From: Paenibacillus lutrae | GTDB taxonomy: Bacteria; Bacillota; Bacilli; Paenibacillales; NBRC-103111 | Assembly: GCF_009757775.1 (NCBI RefSeq) | Contig: NZ_RHLK01000008.1 | Location: forward strand, 1,171-65,170 | Length of the DNA stretch: 64,000 nt | Direction: 5' to 3' | In this document: one piece after another, positions 29,001 through 35,860 of the stretch | Position numbering within the stretch: position 1 is the stretch's first letter | How the letters are laid out: each line of letters begins with the position of its first letter | Notes under the pieces: generated by a model | What the model saw: only the letters and a program-made list of their open reading frames with translations | What the model was told of the DNA's origin: nothing | Database searches by the model: none | Translations under genes and position numbers: made by a program

Positions 29001-31905
29001 CTTGGCGAATATTGGCCGAAATCTGACTCTTCTTAGTGGAGATCGCATCCAGGGCTTCGGCTACGTTTTTAATGCCTTGAATTTCAACTCCATAATTTTC
29101 CAACACCTTGATAGTACGTGCTTCACTGTCTTTTATAGATAGTTCTTGAGCTTTAGCAACATCTTCAAAACTCTCGATTTTTTTATCTCTAAGTGATTCA
29201 ATGGCTGGTATCAGATTTTGCTTAATTTCTCCGCTTTCATCGACAAGAGAAAGGATAAAATCTTTTTCTTTCAGAGTGAGCTCGGCCAACTGGTCAGACG
29301 TTATTTTCTTACCTTGCCGAAGATCCTCAATAAGCTGATTTAATGGTTTGATTTCTTTTGAAACCTCTGTATATGCACTGCTGAGTTTGCTGACAACAGA
29401 AGCGTAATCTGTGGTTTCATGGGAGGTGCCCGCTGTACTTATGTTCAACTTGTCGAGAATATCCTTAAGTTCTTTACCTTCTAATCCGGCAGATTTGAAC
29501 ATTCCCTCTAATTGACTGACATTCCCGGTAGACAGTACTTCTCCAAAATCAATTTTTTTAGATTTCAGATAACCGTCCATCTGTTGGATCATCCTGTCAT
29601 ACTCGCCGAGGACCTCTTTATAGTTATCTTTGTTGATAGGGGTAGTCTGCGCAAAAGCATTTCCAAACTTGCTAAAAAATAGTTTTTGGCTTTTATCCAG
29701 CTTTCCGGATTCGGTGAAAATGACATCGCTGATAAGTTCAAAGCCTTCGGCGAACTTGGAAGCGTCTTGGTTAAAATTCGTTTCTGCATCTTTCATTTCC
29801 TTGTCGAATTTTTCTAAAGTTGCTCTGGATTCTTCTAGAGACTCAGACAAGTTATCATTCCATAAAATACCGGATAGGAACTGATTCTGAATGACAGCGC
29901 CGTTTTTATTGAAGATTTCAGTGATTTTATTGTGGAGAGCAGAGAGTTTCTCCGTATCTTTACTAAGGGCATCTGGAGAAGAAATATTATTATCGTCCAT
30001 AAACTGGGAGATATAATGGATGGATTCATTTTTGGCAAGAGCTTCTTTCCGTCCCAGACTATTTGCCTTTTTTTCTACATTCTTTTTGTTTGATTCGATG
30101 CTCTCTGCGTTTGGCTTTAAGTTCTCCGACAGTAAATTTCTAGCTGTTTTTTTTTGATTTAAGTGAAGCTCTTTTTCTTTCTTGATGAGTTCTTCAATCT
30201 GCCCGGATGTTTTAAGAACAGCTCTTCCTTCTGCGTCATAGTGGCTCACTACTTCCGGCATGATGGAGATCATTTTTTCTTTTACGCTCAGAAGTTCTTC
30301 ATTGGAGAGTTTATTGTTTTTATATTGATCATTAAGACTTTCCATTTCGGCTATATTACTGCCCGTATTTTGAATGGAATTGTTCATTGTGTCAAAAGCA
30401 GGCTGGTTCTTATCTACATCCATGAACAAACCGATCAATTTCTCTAGACCAAAACTTAAGACAGCTATGCCTGCGCCAATGACAGTAGAAGCCATGAATC
30501 CTCTGAGCGCAGATTTGGCAATATTCAACGCGGCAGTCAAACCGCCTAACGTGCCTGTTAGAATGGTCCCCTGAGTAATAGCGGTACGGGTGCTTTTCGA
30601 GAGAAGCAGCATGGCGCCGGATACTGTCCCGATTAGTAAGGGGATAGGTCCGAGAATATCTCCCAGAGCTCCTACAATATCAATCAGGAATGTAATGGTT
30701 TGAATGAACACTTGCATGGAACTGGAATCAAAGGAATTTTGCCAGACACCTTGAATGGAGGTTTTAAACCGCACGATGGCCGCTTCCGTTCCCTGCTGCC
30801 AGCGCGAGAACTTCTCCTGAGATGACCCGGCCGAGTTAAGTGCGCCCTCGTATAATCCGATACTTTCTCTATAGTTATCCATTAAATGGATAAAATTGGA
30901 CTTCTGACCGGCACCCGCAACAGTGGTAGCCGTATAAGCTTTTTGCTTGCTTGTCAATCCGCCCCATTTGCTGCCAAGATCATCGAGAACATCGCCGAAA
31001 TTCCTGAAAGTTCCGTTACTGTTCATCAAATGAACATTTACATCGGATAAGGCTTTGTTCATTTGCTGCAAGTTTGTCCCGTCCTGCTTATCATAGCCGA
31101 ACTGCTTGAGCGTCTGCATTCTGCTGAGAATCGACTTGATCGAGCCGCCAACCGTCGATGCGGAATCTTTGGTTTTGGAAGATATGGCGGCGATCCAGGA
31201 ACCTGCTTTTTCAAAACTGATTCCCATTGCTTCAGCGGAATCACCGGCTATATCGGAAGCTTCACTGATCTCGGCTGCGCTTAGAGAAGTGGCGTCCCCG
31301 AGATACGACAGTACATCCGATGCGCGAACGGCATCTACCTTCATAGCACTCATTGTCGTCGTCAAGATTTTATTCGAAGAAGCCAGATCCAGATTCGAGA
31401 TTTTAGCGAACCGGGCTGCTCTTTCCAAGCGTTTGAAGGTTTCTTCTTGACTAAGTCCCTGACGGGCGATTTCAACTGAAGCTTTCGCTAATTCCGTAGA
31501 GGAGAAGCTGAGCTGCTTGCCGAGGGATTGAAATCGGCTTCCGTACTGCTGAACTTCTTCCTGGCTCTTCGAGTAAATCATGGACAGCTGGGTCAGAGAT
31601 TTATTCAATTCGTTAACATGAGTGACGCCGTTTTTAAAGAAAGCTAATGTGCTGGCGATAAAGGAGCCTCTTAATGCATCTCCGAAACCCTTTAGAAGTG
31701 CGGAACTTTTCTCAGCCGATTGACCGGTATTCGTTAGTTCTTTATTTAATTCCGCGAGATCCTTGCCGCTTGTGTTTAATTCCAGATTAAGTTTAAGTTT
31801 CTGCAGGGAACTGGAATTCTGAATTTCAGCAATTCCTTTGTTAATTTCCGCAAGGGATTTCTCCTTGTTCAGAGAAGCGGTCGCCAGAACCTTGATATTA
31901 TCCAT
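26029..31905 (-). CDS. Tail tape measure protein
   Basis: 1958 residues. The N-terminal ~470 residues are the PhageMin_Tail/TP901 core: SRMQTLKQFGYDKQDG, FGDVLDDLGSKWGGLTSKQK and TTVAGAGQKSNFIHLMDNY, followed by a hydrophobic stretch near 400-490. The middle (about 560-1720) is long coiled coil. The end (GGMTPAFGPSPRWALLDQKE) is the usual globular C-terminus. No lysozyme or M23 peptidase domain is visible, unlike some tape measures of Bacillus phages. By the common rule of about 1.5 angstrom per residue the tail would be very long (roughly 0.3 micrometre; inference). ATG start with AAGGAGG. Confidence 0.92.
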   Translation of the reverse strand: MDNIKVLATASLNKEKSLAEINKGIAEIQNSSSLQKLKLNLELNTSGKDLAELNKELTNTGQSAEKSSALLKGFGDALRGSFIASTLAFFKNGVTHVNELNKSLTQLSMIYSKSQEEVQQYGSRFQSLGKQLSFSSTELAKASVEIARQGLSQEETFKRLERAARFAKISNLDLASSNKILTTTMSAMKVDAVRASDVLSYLGDATSLSAAEISEASDIAGDSAEAMGISFEKAGSWIAAISSKTKDSASTVGGSIKSILSRMQTLKQFGYDKQDGTNLQQMNKALSDVNVHLMNSNGTFRNFGDVLDDLGSKWGGLTSKQKAYTATTVAGAGQKSNFIHLMDNYRESIGLYEGALNSAGSSQEKFSRWQQGTEAAIVRFKTSIQGVWQNSFDSSSMQVFIQTITFLIDIVGALGDILGPIPLLIGTVSGAMLLLSKSTRTAITQGTILTGTLGGLTAALNIAKSALRGFMASTVIGAGIAVLSFGLEKLIGLFMDVDKNQPAFDTMNNSIQNTGSNIAEMESLNDQYKNNKLSNEELLSVKEKMISIMPEVVSHYDAEGRAVLKTSGQIEELIKKEKELHLNQKKTARNLLSENLKPNAESIESNKKNVEKKANSLGRKEALAKNESIHYISQFMDDNNISSPDALSKDTEKLSALHNKITEIFNKNGAVIQNQFLSGILWNDNLSESLEESRATLEKFDKEMKDAETNFNQDASKFAEGFELISDVIFTESGKLDKSQKLFFSKFGNAFAQTTPINKDNYKEVLGEYDRMIQQMDGYLKSKKIDFGEVLSTGNVSQLEGMFKSAGLEGKELKDILDKLNISTAGTSHETTDYASVVSKLSSAYTEVSKEIKPLNQLIEDLRQGKKITSDQLAELTLKEKDFILSLVDESGEIKQNLIPAIESLRDKKIESFEDVAKAQELSIKDSEARTIKVLENYGVEIQGIKNVAEALDAISTKKSQISANIRQAGREGNMEYIKEGSEQQNELDKQKEKLLEIDKLYKINESLLEKYKNDLKKKPTSTSSPSKTSTPKTSQPAETREVALKEALELKDVTKELINSFNAEFEARRHINEEIERKIKLSEQNKAYNQAIEETTDLLDSQRQSVLDLNSANKKLEDEANKLRKNNSETYNKSEADFQNWFDVNNEATVAYTDFLNTFATKSQTILDTKGLSNQQKNDKIDALKKEQDEVQRLFDKLQSLKKAYGDNSVKINEMTDALNSSYDALIRLHKDKLNVSLTSADQLIDFSKNQMNTQEDSSADYRDELDKQYGLTKAKQAAIDLDTRQARDRIRSGKLTNEQIQKENELIRDNNKLRMAADNELHEISYTRAQSVIKESSLEAAKYADELENSKKKLGLLEEGTQAYNNELLKQGQLLLKQLDAEKRHQTSIEEQMKASDLTEAQWAELNGQLKESVNRQIDLSLSIHTSNKALTDQADKLADELIGFYKEMYGKQKEVALQTIEAIAKAQETAHKSKMEKFDEELRKFEEVTQAQIKALDDTAVQEDHLKQLGKLKAERDGIQLEIDKRKLNNSIEGQAKVAELQKQLADKNNEIDQLVTNYSRDQQKKNLQEKLDDLKTYTEEQQKLENKTYENNKELLDQQKESVELTYEQQINDEQKFAAIKESIRKGNIEAATKGLTEFTAFIKGNMSSIGENISNNLLNKISQFTTDLTTTQISISSTFMQISSDLDNTLISKLDVLISKFKEINSMKPAAFSITSLSDQDILNKMKQNSASYNETNDPVLRNSLHADNQSYMAELKRRGLDINFDSSTGEYTTPNGGLYKTYNPFNMPNDDFKRYLQNKKDYENETDKSSAKARAAAEQNIKYRDHYNIASDDYTYDELKAASRFQSGGMTPAFGPSPRWALLDQKEIVLKESDTSNLLKVIDVTRSVLSNLKSSLDFSWLNPFSGSSSSMSTVIQKMDIHIPADLREPGAGKRFALDFINGLEAKGVRIQT

Positions 31906-31950
31906 GAGGTTATCCTCCTTTTCCGTAGAATCTATCTATCTTAGATATGT

Positions 31951-32109
31951 TTAATCAGCGGTGATTTTCTCTTGTTCTTGAATAGGCTGCTGGAAGGCTG
32001 CTCTAATTTCATACATGGCATCCTGCTGATCAAAACCTTCAAGAGGGGTCTTGTTTAAAAACTTCATCAAATTCATGACCATATTCATGGACAGTTCGTA
32101 TTTAGCCAT
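31951..32109 (-). CDS. Short second tail-assembly chaperone ORF, 52 residues
   Basis: This small frame begins MAKYELSMNMVMNLMKFL and ends in a glutamine-rich QQPIQEQEK tail. Its ATG shares one base with the stop codon of the preceding chaperone (TAATG), so it is likely translated by termination-reinitiation. In most siphophages two chaperone products are made before the tape measure by a programmed frameshift. Here the second may instead be a separate coupled protein. It sits exactly at that place. Confidence 0.65.
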   Translation of the reverse strand: MAKYELSMNMVMNLMKFLNKTPLEGFDQQDAMYEIRAAFQQPIQEQEKITAD

Positions 32110-32582
32110 TATCGATCACCATCCTCTATGGTTTTTTCTGCAGTTTCATCCAAATGGACCTTTTTTACTTCATCTGTTACCAGAGATACAGCATTCTTCA
32201 AGGTTTCGAAAATCTTCTCGACTTCCTCGAATTGAAAGGAATCCATAATAGGATCGAGATAGTTTCCGTCTTTGAGCTGGCGCAGCATATCCAATAGTCC
32301 ATCATAATCGTCTGCATCCGTTTCAATCGAAGTGAAATGTTTGATGATCAAGGCGGTTCCTACACTTAACGCAGCACCCGCATCGAATAATTTGGAATGG
32401 GTGAGAGCTTCTTGCATAATGCCCATGAAATCCGCAGTCAGGGCGTTCACTTTGGAAGGACGGAATGTAACATCGAGATCAATCTTCGATTGCTCGAAGG
32501 TAATTCTTTTCAGTTCTTTATATTTTTGATTGTTTTGTTTTTTCACTTGCTGTAAAGACAAATTTTTTTCGCGTTTGCTCAT
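32109..32582 (-). CDS. Tail assembly chaperone
   Basis: About 157 residues. It is mainly helical and acidic, with FEQSKIDLDVTFRPSKVNAL, a middle LTHSKLFDAGAALSVGTALI segment and an acidic DADDYDGLLDMLRQL stretch. The size and position between tail tube and tape measure are those of lambda gpG-like chaperones. They coat the tape measure during assembly and are absent from the finished particle. The start is one of two adjacent ATGs (32585 or 32582) behind AAAGGAG; I prefer the second for its seven-base spacing. Confidence 0.72.
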   Translation of the reverse strand: MSKREKNLSLQQVKKQNNQKYKELKRITFEQSKIDLDVTFRPSKVNALTADFMGIMQEALTHSKLFDAGAALSVGTALIIKHFTSIETDADDYDGLLDMLRQLKDGNYLDPIMDSFQFEEVEKIFETLKNAVSLVTDEVKKVHLDETAEKTIEDGDR

Positions 32583-32650
32583 CATATGACTCCTTTGGTC
32601 TAAATAATTTCTTTCAAGAACCGTCTGCGGGTTCCTCAATTTGGTTATTT

Positions 32651-32677
32651 AAAAAAAGGGCAGAGAATTTCTCTGCC
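32651..32677 (-). terminator. Terminator after the tail tube gene
   Basis: In minus orientation GGCAGAGA, loop AAT, TCTCTGCC then CTTTTTTT. It lies just downstream of the tail tube gene and would let the abundant tube subunit be made in excess over the chaperone and tape measure. Confidence 0.82.
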
Positions 32678-32700
32678 TTTCATGTTCTAACAAAGCGCTT

Positions 32701-33477
32701 TTAGTCTTCGTGCAAAATCATATCGTACAAAGTTTCAACGCCATTTACTTTATCCGGGAAGACGTCAAATACAAGCGACAAACTGCTTGGATCGCCTGTA
32801 GGAGAATGTTTAATGGTAAAGTTCGGCTGGAGCTTTGCTTTGTAATACTGCATTTGTGCGGAAACAAAGTCGCCGGAGGTTTCATCTGCAAATACCGTAT
32901 CACCGACCAGGAAGACATAAGGAGGGAAACCTTTCGCCGTAAAGGATAGCTTGTGAGCATCGGCTGCGGCTTGGCGATAGTAAACGTCGACCTCCGCACC
33001 AACAGCTGCAGTAGCCGAGGCCGCTAGCTTCACGATATTGCCGGTGATGGAATCAACATCCTGGCCGTGGCCCAGAATACCGTTGACGGTTTCAAATACA
33101 GCCACGTCATTCTTTCCGCCAACCGGTGGTTTAGAAAGTTTAAGCTGCAGCTTGCCTGTTCCGTCATCTTCCACGGTAACGACTTCGCGTTTGTACACTT
33201 CATGGGAACCCGATACAATGTCCTCGCCGGCAAGCAGAGCTAGCTGCTGCATGGTAAAGATCTGTGTCTCAATGGTAACCTTGGTTTCTTTATTGCCGTG
33301 CCATGCAATCCGCTTGGGATTACCCGCTCCACCGCGGGCATACACAGTCTCAGCCGTGTTCTCGGTTTGTGCAGACGTTGCATAATCCATCGTCATGATA
33401 GGTTTCTTAGTGCCATAGTTAAAAATTTGAAGATCCATAATTTCTCTTGAGCCGTAGCGTCCTAGATTCAATGCCAT
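32701..33477 (-). CDS. Major tail tube protein
   Basis: 258 residues. The N-terminus (LGRYGSREIMDLQIFNYGTKKPIMTMDYA) is followed by ETKVTIETQIFTMQQLALLAG. The late KLQPNFTIKHSPTGDPSSLSL strand fits the two-sheet tube fold of siphovirus and myovirus tube proteins. An inserted Ig-like stretch around 85-170 (VAVFETVNGI, VGAEVDVYYRQ) may decorate the tube. No sheath protein accompanies it, which argues against a contractile tail. The ATG has AGGAGG nine to ten bases upstream. Confidence 0.82.
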   Translation of the reverse strand: MALNLGRYGSREIMDLQIFNYGTKKPIMTMDYATSAQTENTAETVYARGGAGNPKRIAWHGNKETKVTIETQIFTMQQLALLAGEDIVSGSHEVYKREVVTVEDDGTGKLQLKLSKPPVGGKNDVAVFETVNGILGHGQDVDSITGNIVKLAASATAAVGAEVDVYYRQAAADAHKLSFTAKGFPPYVFLVGDTVFADETSGDFVSAQMQYYKAKLQPNFTIKHSPTGDPSSLSLVFDVFPDKVNGVETLYDMILHED

Positions 33478-33536
33478 AAGTTGTGTTCCTCCTGGGGGGT
33501 TACCCTAATTTTTTTGTTTGGTTCTCACATAGGAGA

Positions 33537-34250
33537 TTAAAGTTTGGTTCGTACAATCCATTCCGGAAGTTTATCGTCTTTGCCCAAATATCCATTTGCC
33601 CATACCTTAAGCAGCCGGGAGTGCTGTTCCTTAATATTCATTCGTTCAAATTGCTCATAGATCTGGTAGATTGTTAATCGGCCTACATTTCGGATATGAA
33701 TTCCGTTTCCATCGGCCTGACACAGAATAGAAAGAATATCTTTTAAATGAAGCGAAGCCGATTCTTGTTTCTTATGCTGTGCTCTTAGCTTCTGAAGCTT
33801 AGTAAACATCTTTCGGGCTTTTTCATTTTTAAAAATATTCGACTGTTCCGTTTCGTGTATCCCGTTAGCTTCTTGAATGCAGCCTGCCACTTGTTTATAG
33901 TTGTCGCGATGAATGGAGCCTTTACTGCATGTGAAACAGCGGTTCTCCTCATCGAAGAGCACCGTTTCTCTCATGAAAAAAGAGAGTGACTTAGTAATTT
34001 CTTGGAGAATCGGGGCCGCGGAAGTAAGCAAGTCGTACGAATTAGCGTCTTCAAAGGAAGTATAGTCTTCCTCTGAGATCCGCAGCAGATGTTTTAAAAT
34101 ATTCTCTTTGTTAAATGAAGCGAGGGTGAGAAAGACGTTGTACTGGAGCTCTCCGATTGCAGCTATATCGTTAACAGTGGGGGAGTAGATAGGAAGAATA
34201 TCGTCAACGAAAATAGGATTTCCCAAAAAGAGAGAGAGGCGGCTATCCAT
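33537..34250 (-). CDS. Tail morphogenesis-associated protein of unknown function
   Basis: 237 residues, not recognised. It is helical and charged, with a CFTC pair (Cys-x-x-Cys) near residue 115, a Lys/Arg-rich middle (KMFTKLQKLRAQHKKQ) and a C-terminal NVGRLTIYQIYEQFERM helix. The gene overlaps the terminator-like gene before it by eight bases and precedes the tail tube gene, a place often held by neck or chaperone-like proteins. ATG at 34250 is my choice; GTG at 34259 is also possible. Confidence 0.6.
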   Translation of the reverse strand: MDSRLSLFLGNPIFVDDILPIYSPTVNDIAAIGELQYNVFLTLASFNKENILKHLLRISEEDYTSFEDANSYDLLTSAAPILQEITKSLSFFMRETVLFDEENRCFTCSKGSIHRDNYKQVAGCIQEANGIHETEQSNIFKNEKARKMFTKLQKLRAQHKKQESASLHLKDILSILCQADGNGIHIRNVGRLTIYQIYEQFERMNIKEQHSRLLKVWANGYLGKDDKLPEWIVRTKL

Positions 34251-34773
34251 TGTACTCACTTAACCTATAATCCATTTTATAACCGGCATACGCTTCATTA
34301 ACCGATAGGAGGGTGCAATGTTCGAATAACATCCTGCCTAGACCGGGAAATCGGGTATGGTTAAATAGATTCTGAATCTCATTCATGATGGAGTAAGGTC
34401 TGAGAGTCGCATCCGTTATTTTCCACTTAGAGAGGGGACAAAAAATATGGAAACTTAGGATCCGGTCGGTATAGCCTGCTTTACTGAGCTTAATTTCATC
34501 CCACACGACGGTCAGATAGACATTCTCATCCCCGCCGGGAAGAGGTTTTATAGGAATCGGATAGAGGTGAGTGAACAACAATTTGTTCGGATCATCGATA
34601 TCTGGTCCTTGCATCGGGTCCGGGTAAGCGATCAGCTTACACAGATAGGGATTAGAAAGAAGCATTTGAAGGACGTTCTGAATGTGAAGGTTGTAATCTT
34701 TGAATGAAGCCAATGACTCACCTGCTTTAACGGCTTTTTCTTTATCAAACGAAGGACGGAATGGCTGAGGCAA
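34243..34773 (-). CDS. Tail terminator/completion-like protein; amber codon near its 5' end
   Basis: 176 residues from TTG at 34773. The fold looks like a tail terminator: LFTHLYPIPI, a VYLTVVWDEIKLS strand, ILSFHIFCPLSKW and the closing NEAYAGYKMDYRL strand. The best ribosome binding site (GGAAAGGAAG) belongs to an ATG at 34797 in the same frame, but that frame has TAG at 34785-34783, its fifth codon. TTG at 34773 has no binding site of its own. The gene is therefore either reached by reinitiation or suppression, or has been mutated. It is the first gene of the tail operon, so its state matters for particle assembly. Confidence 0.65.
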   Translation of the reverse strand: MPQPFRPSFDKEKAVKAGESLASFKDYNLHIQNVLQMLLSNPYLCKLIAYPDPMQGPDIDDPNKLLFTHLYPIPIKPLPGGDENVYLTVVWDEIKLSKAGYTDRILSFHIFCPLSKWKITDATLRPYSIMNEIQNLFNHTRFPGLGRMLFEHCTLLSVNEAYAGYKMDYRLSEYNG

Positions 34774-34797
34774 AATGAGTTTCTAGGAAAGCGTCAT

Positions 34798-34925
34798 GAT
34801 AATCTTCCTTTCCAGCATGAATTTGTACAAAAGTAAGAGGGCCTTAGCGGCTCCAGGTCTAATAGAACAAACAGGTAAACGTAATCCAAGGCTGATTAAA
34901 TTGATAGTATCCTGGTTGACGCGGC
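34798..34925 (-). promoter_or_regulatory. Predicted start region of the late (tail) operon
   Basis: This non-coding stretch lies between the terminator of the polymerase operon and the first tail gene, so the tail promoter must be here if the operon has its own. I see no good sigma-A promoter; the best candidate (TTGGAT, 17 bases, TCTATT) is poor. That agrees with, but does not prove, recognition by the element's own polymerase. Confidence 0.45.
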
Positions 34926-34960
34926 AAATAAAAAACACGACAGAAATAAATGTCGCGTTA
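34926..34960 (-). terminator. Terminator of the RNA polymerase operon
   Basis: In minus orientation AACGCGACA and TGTCGTGTT pair around an eight-base loop, followed by TTTTTATTT. It separates the early polymerase operon from the late tail operon. Confidence 0.85.
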
Positions 34961-35015
34961 ATAATTGCACATGTTTATTTATTATTCCCATTCTGATAAA
35001 TACCAGGGAACGACT

Positions 35016-35846
35016 TCACTTCTTCCGGGATTTCTTCATACTGTTTTTTTGCCAAAGCAGCTGCTTTTGTTTTTTGCAGGAATCACAATACAATCTCTTG
35101 CTGCTTTTATAGAAGAATGACTCCTTACATAATGAACATAACTTTTCTTTAACGGCTTTGGGCTTGCGGTCCCTTACATAATTCCTCATATAACCCGTTA
35201 TACATGTGCACATATATTTGATTGCATAATGATCTTCACTCCACCAATCCACAGGAGCCCTCAGTTCCCAGCCATGCTTCTTTTCATAGTCCTCAACCGG
35301 TATATAGTTAGAGAAGATTCGTTCAATATAAGAGTTGATGATCTTTTTATACTCAGACCAGGACAAGTTCGCTTTGTTCTCTATGCTTTGTTTTCTTATA
35401 TTCATTGCTTGCTCGAGGGCTTGGGCGATAGCCGCTTGTATGGGTGGAGCCTCAACCTTTTCACCGTTTTTTATCTGACTGACCGTTTTAAAGTATTCTC
35501 TTTTTGGCGTAAGAAGCAGCGAGTAATACTCTTTCGGGTAATAGACTTCCGGATCGCATAGAAAAGCGTACACATTGTTAAGATGGATTCTTATTTGATC
35601 GACGGGTTCGATCTTTTGTGTATAGTAGCTTTTAAAAACCGTATAGGAAATCCTATTATAGGAAGTAAACAATTGGATGAGATCCTCACGGTTATCCAAT
35701 GAAGCTGAGCAGATTTGGAAAGAATAATAGCGTTCATATTTTTTGGAGCTGCATTTACTTTTCCAAACACGATCAACAAACGCTTGGAGAATGGCGCGTT
35801 GTTCATCTGACTCCTTATAATCCTCCAGAAGTTCACTCAGAAACAA
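35016..35846 (-). CDS. Zinc-ribbon protein encoded directly after the RNA polymerase
   Basis: 276 residues, not recognised as a whole. Most of the protein is helical, with several aromatic-rich segments (YYSFQICSASLDN, EVYYPKEYYSLLL). The C-terminal ~40 residues carry CSLCKESFFYKSSKRLYC and a further SCKK, a two-knuckle zinc ribbon, and end in a very basic tail (NSMKKSRKK). Such ends are common in nucleic-acid-binding and transcription proteins. Tight coupling to the polymerase gene (the genes lie about 14 bases apart) suggests an accessory factor, for example for promoter recognition. I chose TTG at 35846 behind GAGGAGG. Confidence 0.7.
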   Translation of the reverse strand: MFLSELLEDYKESDEQRAILQAFVDRVWKSKCSSKKYERYYSFQICSASLDNREDLIQLFTSYNRISYTVFKSYYTQKIEPVDQIRIHLNNVYAFLCDPEVYYPKEYYSLLLTPKREYFKTVSQIKNGEKVEAPPIQAAIAQALEQAMNIRKQSIENKANLSWSEYKKIINSYIERIFSNYIPVEDYEKKHGWELRAPVDWWSEDHYAIKYMCTCITGYMRNYVRDRKPKAVKEKLCSLCKESFFYKSSKRLYCDSCKKQKQLLWQKNSMKKSRKK

Positions 35847-35860
35847 TACATAAACCCTCC

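Noticed and set aside
10798-34773. Contractile (R-type) tailocin or injection system
   Set aside because: The PAAR-like tip suggested it, but there is no sheath, no gpW/gpJ-type baseplate and no AAA ATPase; Dit and Tal show a non-contractile tail.
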